A stretch of 64,000 bases of DNA, taken from assembly GCA_019916065.1 (NCBI GenBank), contig CM034233.1:40402862-40466861 (forward strand). Direction: 5' to 3'. The notes under the pieces are model-generated. The model did not search any database and was not told the origin of the DNA. It worked only from the letters and a program-made list of their open reading frames with translations. Origin of the DNA: Vitellaria paradoxa (taxonomy: Eukaryota > Streptophyta > Magnoliopsida > Ericales > Sapotaceae). Below are positions 56,050 to 64,000 of this stretch, in pieces. Positions within the stretch are counted from its first letter, which is position 1; the number at the start of each line of letters is the position of its first letter. Both the position numbers and the translations under genes were made by a program.

Positions 56050-56165
56050 TGTGTCCCAGGTGTCTGGACACCCAAATGGGGTGTCCGAATGGTAGTGTGC
56101 TCAAGACTCCAATTTTTCCTACTCTGCCTTCTGTGGTCCTGAAGGTGTCTAGACACCCATCCCAT
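56050..56165. repeat. GGTGTC.GGACACC palindrome cluster in the element 4 LTR
   Basis: GGTGTCTGGACACC (56059-56072) has perfect 6-bp arms. GGTGTCTAGACACC (56144-56157) is a perfect 14-bp palindrome. GGGGTGTCCG (56079-56088) is a half-copy. They lie just upstream of the TATA-like box as transcribed. Confidence 0.8.
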
Positions 56166-56343
56166 GCAAGTGCGCCACGAGCTATCTTTCATCGTTTTGT
56201 TCGTCTTTGGCACTCCCAATTGCTTCGATTGAACCATTTTCATTACAATTAAGAAAAATAAATTGTATTAGTGTAAAAAGTAACAAAATGCATAAATAAA
56301 TTAAGAAAATACATGATTTTGTGTTAAAATAGAGTTCTTGTAA

Positions 56344-56362
56344 TTACACTTTTCAAGTGTAA
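56344..56362. repeat. Hairpin at the LTR start of element 4
   Basis: TTACACTT and AAGTGTAA are perfect 8-bp arms around three bases, beginning 3 bases inside the LTR edge. Copies A and B have the same hairpin with one mismatch each. Confidence 0.75.
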
Positions 56363-56365
56363 TCA

Positions 56366-56377
56366 CACCCCCCAACT
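56366..56377 (-). promoter_or_regulatory. Polypurine tract of element 4
   Basis: AGTTGGGGGGTG on the - strand directly before the LTR start TGATTACAC. Confidence 0.9.
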
Positions 56378-58429
56378 AGAGCATTGCTAGTTCCCTAGCA
56401 ATGGATTTATTCAAATTAAACTAAACTATTATCCTACTTCTCTTTTCGTTGGAAACACGGTTGCACTTAGCAATGTGCAACAAGCCTTTTAAACCCCTAG
56501 GTTTCCCTTAGTGGATGAGTGAAGTCTCGTGATGGTTTGTAGTGAATTCTACCCACAAAATTCTTAGACTAGCTCAAAGGATGGTAACAACCACTTCAAT
56601 AATTCATGCTTTAATTCTAATGCAAAATAAGTGACTCAAGCTTAAAATTTGGCTTAAATCTCCCTTATGTAATGAGACTATTCTACTATATTGATCATGT
56701 AATATCTAGAAGGTAAGTTCATATTATTCAATCAACATGCCTATCTTGTGTGCTCAGATCAGTGGTCTTGACTTCAAATCTTACCTAGTTGTTCACTCTT
56801 CCAACAAAATTCACTCGATGAGGGTTGCTCTCATGGTTCATGCAGGAGTACAAATTCAAATAATGCAATGAACCATAACCAAAGAATAATAGAAAAATTG
56901 AAGTGCAGAATGCCACTCAGCTTCATGGACGGAATGTATTAATGTATATACGAGAATACCGCAATCTCTCACGTGAAATGGATCAATGTTCTTAAAAATG
57001 CTCTTCACCTAAAGTCCATTAGGTCTTTACTAGGTTGTAACGGAGCTTGGGGTAGTGGTTAACCAAACGACGAGCATGGAAATTCAAAGTGTATGCCCTG
57101 GGTTTGGAGTGCTTGTATATTAAAATACCCCCCAACTTTCTCCTTTCTACTCCTTGAATACCAACATTGAAGGAATTTTTTTTTTTTTTTTTTTTGTGAA
57201 AGGGACCAAAAAGTGTTGAGTCACTTAAAAATCATGTCCCTACTTGCATATGGTATATTTAAATTATCTCTTCTCTTTTTTTTTTTTTCTCACCCTCATG
57301 CACCTTAGCACACACTGCACTAATCATCCCATTGCATGCAAGGGTTGGCTTGCCTTGATATCTAAGGCTTAAATAGGTAAATTTGTGGCTCGAAAGAAAA
57401 ATTGTATATTTTATTTTGTTCTAAAGGCTTCAACTTGGTTCCAAGGGCAATGAATTCAAAGAAGGGTAACAGGCTTTCAATTAATAGAACGATGGCCTAA
57501 CATCACTCCCTAAGTTATCAGCATTTTTTTTGAAATCACTGATCCATACATGCAATTGAAAAACAGTAACTCATTACATTTAATACCAACACAAGACAGT
57601 CTAATGAAGCTATATAAAAAAAATTGTGAGATAGAAGAAAAATATAATATAGAATATATGTTCAGTCCTCTCAAGAATAATAGTTTAGGCTCAAAAGCTC
57701 ACAAAGGATGGGTTCTTAAGTCTCCACCTATATTTTGGCATACATGATCAACTATGTTTCATGAACTCTACTCCCTAACAATCTATCATCACACTACTCT
57801 CAAGTGAAAAGTCTACCATACATTTGAAAAATATTTACTCAATTTATAACTTTAGTTACCTTCTCACAAATGAAAATCAAAACATTCCTTATTTCCATGA
57901 TTACTACCATCCCCAACTAGTTATACACCCCCACATTAGTCACTATATGTCAAAAATGTTTATGCAATATAATCATGTTTTGGCATGCAATTATGCCCCC
58001 CTAACTAAAATCACACATTGTCCCTAATATGTGTTAACTGGAGCAAAGAAAAATGACTACTGATGCATATGTAAGCAGAAGTGTAAGTGGCTAATGACAT
58101 GGAGTGAATAAGAACAAGAAAGAAAAGAATACGATAAAAGACAAAAATAAAGATAAAGAAAAGCTTAAATATTACCTCATGCCGTCATCAAATGAAGTAA
58201 GTGCATCATGAAGAACAGGGAAAACCAGGTGTAAAAGTTTTAGGGATTGAGGTGACAAGTTAGCCTTCGCAGTTGACTCAGTATCCTCAGAGTCACTAAT
58301 CCCATCAGGTACATCTTCTAGAGGTGGCATAGCTTCATAGTTAGACAAATCCTTAGATGACGCAATGGACAGGTGGTCAAAGTCAGTGGGTGGGGCATCA
58401 GGCTACTCTTGAGCTATAACAATTTCCAT
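56378..58429 (-). other. Long 3' non-coding part of element 4
   Basis: Contains a small inverted repeat CATTGCTAG..CTAGCAATG (56383-56404) by the polypurine tract and poly(T) runs at 57176-57195 and 57280-57290. No reading frame is supported on either strand. Athila elements often have a long stretch of this kind. Confidence 0.5.
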
Positions 58430-58723
58430 CTATTCCATTCTAACATTTAATTCTAAGTTTATTTCATCCCACCAAGCAACGTCTTCCAATTGATGGGGTG
58501 CTAAAGTTAAAAATGGGGGAACATATTCAAGTAAAGGCAATATATGTCCTTCTATAAACAAGTCGTCAGGCCAGGCACCTAAACTACTCTCAGAACTCAC
58601 AAAGGAACTCTCAGAGTCACTCTCTTCCCTATTACTAGCTGACAACACATCCCACTTACATTTGTGGCCCCTGACACTACCCACATTAGCATCCCGGTTA
58701 GCATCTTTATTCAAATTAGTCAA
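58430..58723 (-). CDS. Short acidic open frame after the accessory ORF of element 4
   Basis: 97 codons from an ATG at 58723 to a stop at 58430, on the same strand as the element. It has a Ser/Glu-rich middle (EESDSESSFVSSESSLGAW), and no signal peptide or membrane segment is seen. In Athila elements the region after pol has been called env-like, but this protein shows no envelope features. It may be a remnant of the accessory ORF's end or a chance frame. Not recognised. Confidence 0.3.
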   Translation of the reverse strand: MTNLNKDANRDANVGSVRGHKCKWDVLSASNREESDSESSFVSSESSLGAWPDDLFIEGHILPLLEYVPPFLTLAPHQLEDVAWWDEINLELNVRME

Positions 58724-58999
58724 GGTGTACTTGTGCTTTTATAAACCAAACAAATATAACTTTAAAAACATGATGCGAGAAATAGAAGCAAGCATGAAGC
58801 AATTAACCAATACAACCATAACCTAAACATAATAAACCAAAAAAATAAATTAAAACCAAAATAAAATTACCACGCTATTAAAAGAAATAGTTGAGTTTAG
58901 GGTTACAAATTTAAACCAGCAATTCATACCCAACTCGCAAAATAGTCAACAATCTTACAATTAAGCAAAATAAGAAAGAAATACAAAGAAAGGTCTCCT

Positions 59000-60103
59000 C
59001 TAAACATGTGGTGGAGGGTGATGAGAATCACGAAGATGATCTAAGATACACTGCAGAAGATGAGTTTGCATTTGTTGTTCCTGTCGTATCTCTTATTGTG
59101 TTTGTTGCATCCTCATACGCAGTCTATGATCCACCTTCTGATTGTGCTCCAGACGGTTCATTTGCACCACCAAATCTGCAATGGAATCATCGGGTTCATC
59201 ATCCTCATCCCATGGCCGCTGAAATCCACTCCCCTCTGCCATGGTTGCACCAGCTGGTCTCTTCTTCTTGCCTTTTGCTAAATTACCCTAGGACTTAACA
59301 TAGGAGATGATAGTGAGGGGTTTGAGGCAAGGAGCTATGGGCAAGTCTGCTATGATTTGTGCACCCTTTCACCGGAATATTTCTATAAGAGCTCCCCCGA
59401 ATGGAATACCTGATTGACCTCCTTGATGCTCAAATGTATAGACAATCTGGTGCCAGATAAAGGAGGGCAAATCAACTGTCATCCTGGTCCCTATAGCATA
59501 AATCAATCGAGCACGTGCGGGACTACAATTGGAATTCCTATTCTAAGGTAAAAAGTTAGTGCACGAGAACATGTGAAGAGCCTAGAATTTAGCATTTAGG
59601 GCAGAGAGTGGTTTCTCGTGTTCACCAGTCCACTCTTGATTATTTGTCAAAACTTCTCTTGCTATTATGTTTAGGGGTGGACCTCCTTCTACTGGGCAGG
59701 TAAATTCGGGGTTCTGCACCCAAGGTAGTTAGAATACCTCTGCAAAATCGTCCGGTGTTAACTGAACCTCAATTCCTCAGACCAACCCTGTAAGTTTCTC
59801 TCTCCCATTCCTCTGGTTTATTGAATTTTCTTTTATGTTAGCAAAAAATTCCCTTACTACCTCAGAGATGCACGAGGCCCGGAACTGGGTAATAGATAAC
59901 CATTGCCGACCCTCAAAATTTTGGAATAGTAGGAATTTTTCACCCTTAAATTGATCAATTATCCAAACCCTCTCCACTACCATTGGCTTATGACACCACA
60001 CGTCATCATATTGGGTTTTAGCGTCTATTTTCCAAAAACGATCACTATCACAGGGTGTGGGTCCCAAGTGCTTATTAGCTCTCTTCTTAGTCCATGGTGC
60101 CAT
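59000..60103 (-). pseudogene. Accessory ORF of element 4 ('putative plant transposon protein' domain)
   Basis: I prefer the ATG near 60103 (MAPWTKKRANKH, a basic start like that of the ORF at 52256), although the frame is open up to 60226. EVVREFFANIKE (about 59865-59830) is the family signature. Later pieces hold RARLIYAIGTRMTVDLPSF (about 59525-59460), a block that starts GIPFGGALIEIF, and SYVKS, with stops between. The end is Gln/Arg-rich and heptad-like, up to a stop at 59000-59002. It is the - strand counterpart of 52256-53436. Role unknown. Confidence 0.7.
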
Positions 60104-61023
60104 TGAACTAACAAAGGATAAATATTGATAAACAAGATTAGAGCAATCCCTATGTCCACACAACTTCAGTGGCCCACTATTAATAAAGCATGAGAATATT
60201 AAATAAAAGGAATTTGGGTTGTTCATGGGACCAAAACTTGGTTCATGCCCTCCAATGATGGTGAGTGTGGTTTCTTCCCAAAAATTGGGGCATACCTTTG
60301 AAAATCTTTAATCACAATGTTAATTAAACTTGTAATGGGGGATAATTGAAGCAAAAAGGGCCCCCATTTGGTCAGTCACACTCCCACCTGCGAGGAGGCA
60401 TGAGGACCCGTGGGTGGGTTCCAATCTTTACAAAAAAAAATCCATGGTTTAAGATGACTAGGTCCCATGGGTGGAGAAAGTATCCTTTGAAAGTTAATTG
60501 AAAATGAAGTTTGAGAACAAGATAAGGTAATGAGCCCTAGATACTCCAATCTTATGGCTAGGGCTCCTATGGAGGAAGAAGAAGGCATACCTTACTTGAA
60601 GAACCCAAAAGCTTTGAAGAAACCAAGAAAGTTGAAGCAAAAACCCAAAGATTTCAACAACCCGTGGCCTGTGATGGCTTGGATTGAAAGAGAGGGTGTT
60701 TGGGTTAAAGGGAATTAAGGATAGAAGGGGGGGAGATAGAGGAATCGGCCGAAGAAGGGAATTTTGGGGGGTTAAAAAATTGTAGGTGTCCAGACTACCG
60801 CTGGGGTATCTGGACCAACCGAGCCAGCACCCTTCAAGTGAACCTACTATGGTCCAAACCGGTTGGACTGGTGTCTAGACCAGCAGACCACTTTGGGAAA
60901 ATTTTGGGGTTTTATTTTTTAATGAAATAAAAGTTAACTAATACTACTAATAAATAGAACCACCCTCTACTAACTTTAATTACTATCCTAATTAATATAC
61001 AACAAAGATCCTTCGATTTTGAA
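60104..61023 (-). promoter_or_regulatory. Leader between pol and accessory ORF, candidate internal promoter
   Basis: No supported coding sequence apart from a short - strand frame (60588-60376). It contains the palindrome words of the element's own LTR (60785-60880; separate entry), followed on the - strand by a pyrimidine-rich stretch (about 60770-60690). A promoter here would explain how the accessory ORF is expressed. This is inference. Confidence 0.35.
60783..60895. repeat. GGTGTC(C/T)(A/G)GAC words in the internal leader of element 4
   Basis: GGTGTCCAGAC (60785-60795), GGTATCTGGACC (about 60805-60816), GGTCCAAACCGGTTGGACT (60851-60869) and GGTGTCTAGACC (60870-60881) form a cluster. The core GTCTAGAC is identical to that in the LTR at 56147-56154. 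Confidence 0.75.
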
Positions 61024-62230
61024 CTACTCATATGGAGGGGGAGCCAAAAGATCCCTCGTCTCAATTAAACCCATGAAATTCTCCAAGTACAATTTTAATC
61101 TGTGCCCATTCACCTTAAATTGATGTCCATTCTTCGGGTTTTTAATTTCAATGGCCCCATGTTCTAATACATGTGTCACAATGAACGGTCCCGACCACTT
61201 AGATTGTAATTTACCCGAGAATATTAGTAGTCGTGAGCGATAAGGAAGTACCTTTTGACCTTCATGAAATGAGCATCGAGTAATATCTTGGTCATGTACT
61301 TTCTTCATCTTTTCTTTTGAAATTAGTGCATTCTCATATGCATCATTTCTCAACTCGTCCATTTCTGTAATTTGAAGCTTACGGCATAGCCCTACTTCAT
61401 CGATATTAGCGTTGAATTGCTTAATTACCCAGTAACCTTTATGCTCTAATTCAACTGCAAATGACATGGCTTACCATAAACTAGCCTATAAGGTGACATT
61501 CCTAAGGTGGTTTATATGCAGTACGATATGCCCATAGGGAATCTATCAACCTCAGTGACCAATCCTTGCAGTTTAGATTAACCGTCTTTTCTAATATTTG
61601 CTTGATTTCCCTGTTTGCAAGCTCTACTTGGCCACTTGTTTGGGGATGATACGAAGTACTCACTTTATGAACTACCCCATATTTGAACAGTAAGGTTCCT
61701 ACTGGTTGATTACAGAAATGCTTTCCTCCATTGTTGATTATTGCTTGCGGTACCTTGAAACGCAAAAATATGTTTTCATGGAGGAATTTGAGCACGACTT
61801 TGTGATCATTAGTCTTGGTGGCAACTGCCTCCACCCATTTGGACACGTAATCCACTCCCACTAGGAAGAATTCATAACCAAAAGTGATCGAAAAAGGACC
61901 AATGAAATCGATTCCCCAACAGTCAAATATTTCTAATACTAGGATGGGTGATAAGGCATCATATTTCTATGGGTCAAACTACCTAAGCGCTGACACCTAT
62001 CACAAGTGGTGCAGAAATGATGAACATCTTTGAATAGGGTGGGCCAATAGAATCCACATTGGAGAATTTTTGCAGCTGTTTTATTTGTGGAAAAATAGCC
62101 ACCATAAGCTTGAGAGTGGCAGAACTCAATTATTCCTGGAGCTTCCCACTCAGGAATACATCGGCGTATTACTTGATCCAAGCAATATTTGAATAAATAT
62201 GGATCATCCTAAAAGAAAACTCATACATTC
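61024..62230 (-). pseudogene. Element 4 integrase, catalytic aspartate lost
   Basis: The zinc domain reads CHSQAYGGYFSTNKTAAKIL (from about 62121) and ends CTTCDRCQRLG (about 62010-61978). The core follows in a 119-codon open stretch (61861-61502): [13 protein letters not shown], then IINNGGKHF (about 61745-61719) where the family has I(S/T)DGG.HF, so the second catalytic aspartate is asparagine. [20 protein letters not shown] carries the glutamate. The C-terminal domain (61467-61024) is open, with KWSGPFIV (about 61203-61180), ending LAPPPYE and a stop. The substitution alone would abolish strand transfer. Confidence 0.9.
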
Positions 62231-62394
62231 CTAAGGAATTTCTTCCTATCTTTAGAGCTCCATTCACTTGGGATTTTGCCTGTCACTAAGTAGTTAGCAA
62301 TATCAGCGTATTAAGAGGATTAGAGGCTGATATTGCTTGTACATGAAACAACTATTCATCCGGGAAGCTATTGTTTATTTGAGTATCATCTTTG

Positions 62395-62985
62395 GGGTAA
62401 GCCTTTGCCAGTAAACGTGACAAATGATCTGCTACGACATTTTCCACACCCTTCTTATCTCTTATTTCGATGTTAAACTCTTGTGGTAGTAATATCCATC
62501 GAATCAAGCGAGGTTTGGCCTCCGGTTTGGTTAACAGATACTTAAGTGCTAAATGATCAGTAAAAATGATAACTGTTGAACCAATGAGATAAAACTGAAA
62601 TTTCTCAAGGGTGAAAATAACTGCTAGTAATCCCTTTTCAGTTGTTGTGTAGTTCTTTTGCGCATCATTAAGAGTTTTACTAGCATAGTAAATGACATGC
62701 GCCTTTTTATCCTTTCTCTATCCTAACACAGCTCCAATAGCATGGTCACTAGCGTCGCACATAAGTTCAAATGGTAGTGACCAATCAGGAGATTGTAATA
62801 TAGGAGTTGTAGTCAAACATCCCTTGAGTTTATCAAAAGCTTGTTGGCATTGATCGGTCCATTCAAATGGAGTATCCTGTGTTAGTAACTGGCACAAGGG
62901 TCTGGAAATTTCACTGAATGACTGAATAAATCTTCGATAAAAACCAGCGTGCCCTAGGAATGATCTAATATCTTTTATCAATTGT
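62395..62985 (-). pseudogene. Element 4 RNase H region
   Basis: Open from 62981 to 62718: IRSFLGHAGFYRRFIQSF (RT connection), then WTDQCQQAFDKLK and ELMCDASDHAIGAVLG, then a stop where the family has glutamine. HVIYYASKTLNDAQKNY and FTDHLALKYLL follow, and the end is VENVVADHLSRL (about 62450-62415). Apart from the stop the frame holds well, so this copy is less decayed than elements 1 and 2. Confidence 0.9.
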
Positions 62986-63960
62986 GGTGTGGGAAGTTTC
63001 TGTATCAGTTCTACCTTAGCCTGGTCTACCTGGATACCTTCCTTTGATACTATATGACCTAGTACTAAGCCTTTGTGTCACCATGAAATGACACTTTTCC
63101 CAATTAAGGACTAGGTTCTTTTCCTCACATCGTGTTAGCACGAGATCAAGGTTTTGTAAGCACTACTCAAAGAAATTGCCATAGACAGAGAAGTCATCCA
63201 TAAATACTTCGATAGTTTCTTCTACCATCTCACTAAATATGATGATCATGCAGCGCTGGAGAGTAGATGGGGATTACATGGACCAAAGGGCATTCTTTTT
63301 TATGCAAAGGTGACAAAGGGACAAGTGAAGGTGGTTTTAGATTGATCCTCTAAAGCTACCTCTATTTGGTTATAGCCCGAATAGCTATATAAGAAGTAAT
63401 AGTACGCATGCCCAGCCACTCTTTCTAAGACCTGATCTAAAAATGGAAAAGGGAAGTGGTCTTTTTTTGTAACTGCATTGAGTTTTCTATAATCAATGCA
63501 GACTCGCCATCCAGTTTGTACTCTCGTTGGGACTAGCTCGTTGTGATCATTCTGAACTACAGTGATACCTGACTTCTTAGGTACTACTTGTGTGGGGCTT
63601 ACCCATTAAGAATAAAAAATTGGATAAATTATCCCCACATCAAGCAATTTGAGTACTACTTCTTTCATATTTGGATTGAGTCTTCTTTGTATTTGTCAGA
63701 TTGGCTTAGCACCCTCTTCTAAATATATACGATGTGTGCAAAGGAGTGGACTGATACCTATTAAATCCGCCACTAACCACCCTAATGCCTTTCTATGGGT
63801 TTTTAAGAGATCTACTAATGTATGCTCCTGATCAGTGTTTAATTCAAAGGAGATAACTATGGGGTATGTTTCTCCTTCGTTTAGAAAAGCATATTTCAAA
63901 TTAGGAGGTAAAGGTTTCCTATCAGGACTTGGGGCTTTTGCATTTTATGATTGAGCTTTA
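62986..63960 (-). pseudogene. Element 4 reverse transcriptase
   Basis: The entry is open at 63899-63696: MKYAFLNEGETYPIVIS, GWLVADLIGISPLLCTHRIY and LEEGAKPI, typical of Athila. The catalytic box VFMDDFSVYG (about 63212-63183) is intact. Stops and frame changes lie between (for example near 63695 and 63608). Protease and gag would follow beyond the window end. Confidence 0.85.
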
Positions 63961-64000
63961 TTTAGTAATGGCCCCAAACTTTTAAACATTGGTACCCAAT

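Larger units (their letters stand above)
54971..56365 (-). repeat. 3' LTR of element 4
   Basis: On the - strand it starts TGATTACACTTGAAAAGTG, right after the polypurine tract, and ends TAGAAGTGGTCA at 54971. The end region has the Athila-type CCCTATGGATTCGACCTCGG, then CTCACCGAGTT (about 55065-55035). TATA-like GATATAAGAG lies at about 56007-55997. Confidence 0.85.
54971..64000 (-). mobile_element. Element 4: Athila-lineage Ty3/gypsy element, runs off the window
   Basis: Read on the - strand from the window end: RT, RNase H, integrase, stop, leader, accessory ORF, long non-coding part, polypurine tract, then 3' LTR ending at 54971. An accessory ORF between pol and 3' LTR with a 1.4-kb LTR is the Athila layout. 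Its LTR start is almost the same as those of solo LTR copies A and B. The 5' LTR, primer site, gag and protease lie beyond 64000. Confidence 0.9.

Noticed and set aside
56049..56252. 67-codon + strand frame in the element 4 LTR
   Set aside because: It crosses the palindrome cluster and the LTR promoter region; the translation is a by-product.
59008..59298. 96-codon + strand frame
   Set aside because: Shadow of the - strand accessory ORF of element 4.
1..64000. Plastid or mitochondrial DNA insertions, rRNA genes, intact host genes
   Set aside because: Looked for characteristic sequences and saw none; long open frames are all explained by mobile elements except the fragments at 27359-28352.

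Overview
The window is repeat-dominated, AT-rich nuclear DNA from a flowering plant. It carries Ty3/gypsy elements of the plant lineages Tekay, Tat and Athila, plant L1 and RTE LINEs, a CACTA transposon with GTGACAA-type ends, a tRNA-derived SINE and MITEs. The species cannot be told from the sequence. I see no intact protein-coding host gene and no rRNA or tRNA gene. Every transposon coding region seen is interrupted by stops, frameshifts, deletions or insertions. All roles below are family assignments made by eye, not by database search.

Layout. 1-2902 is the end of a Tekay-like LTR. 2903-5804 is an LTR-like block, probably Tat, with a clear TATA box and degenerate tandem repeats. 5810-27298 is a + strand Tekay-type chromovirus (element 1) with a 5'-truncated 5' LTR, tRNA-Met primer site, decayed gag-pol ending in a chromodomain, and 3' LTR. 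It was split by a 5'-truncated L1 LINE (6538-8376, in gag), a complete - strand Tekay element (element 2, 13429-21598, target duplication ATATA, in the 3' LTR) and a full-length RTE LINE (22177-25346, 16-bp target duplication, also in the 3' LTR).

27299-28859 is a short island with what looks like the first exon of a PAP phosphatase (SAL1/HAL2 family) gene, an unidentified open frame and a MITE. 28860-45549 is a 16.7-kb Tat-lineage element on the - strand (element 3) with 0.5-kb LTRs, a TTGGCGCCGTC-type primer site, gag, protease, RT, two RNase H regions, integrase, and an antisense gene-like unit near its 3' end. Into it went two Athila solo LTRs (34851-36433 and 43264-44774) and a non-autonomous CACTA element (36615-40085), which itself took a 115-bp SINE (38792-38906). 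Removing the first solo LTR and the CACTA rejoins the RNase H reading frame, which confirms both boundaries.

45550-50400 is very AT-rich non-coding DNA with decayed long tandem repeats, a second copy of the MITE and a near-perfect 399-bp tandem duplication. 50400-51182 is a lone Tat integrase fragment (-). 51183-54970 is a + strand remnant of an Athila-like element holding only the accessory ORF. 54971 to the window end is an Athila element on the - strand (element 4): 3' LTR, polypurine tract, accessory ORF, then integrase, RNase H and RT, running off the window.

The most unusual pattern is that LTRs of unrelated lineages each carry a cluster of perfect GC-rich palindromes shortly upstream of the TATA box, with a different palindrome in each family. 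In element 4 the same word recurs in the internal leader upstream of the accessory ORF, where a second promoter would be expected.
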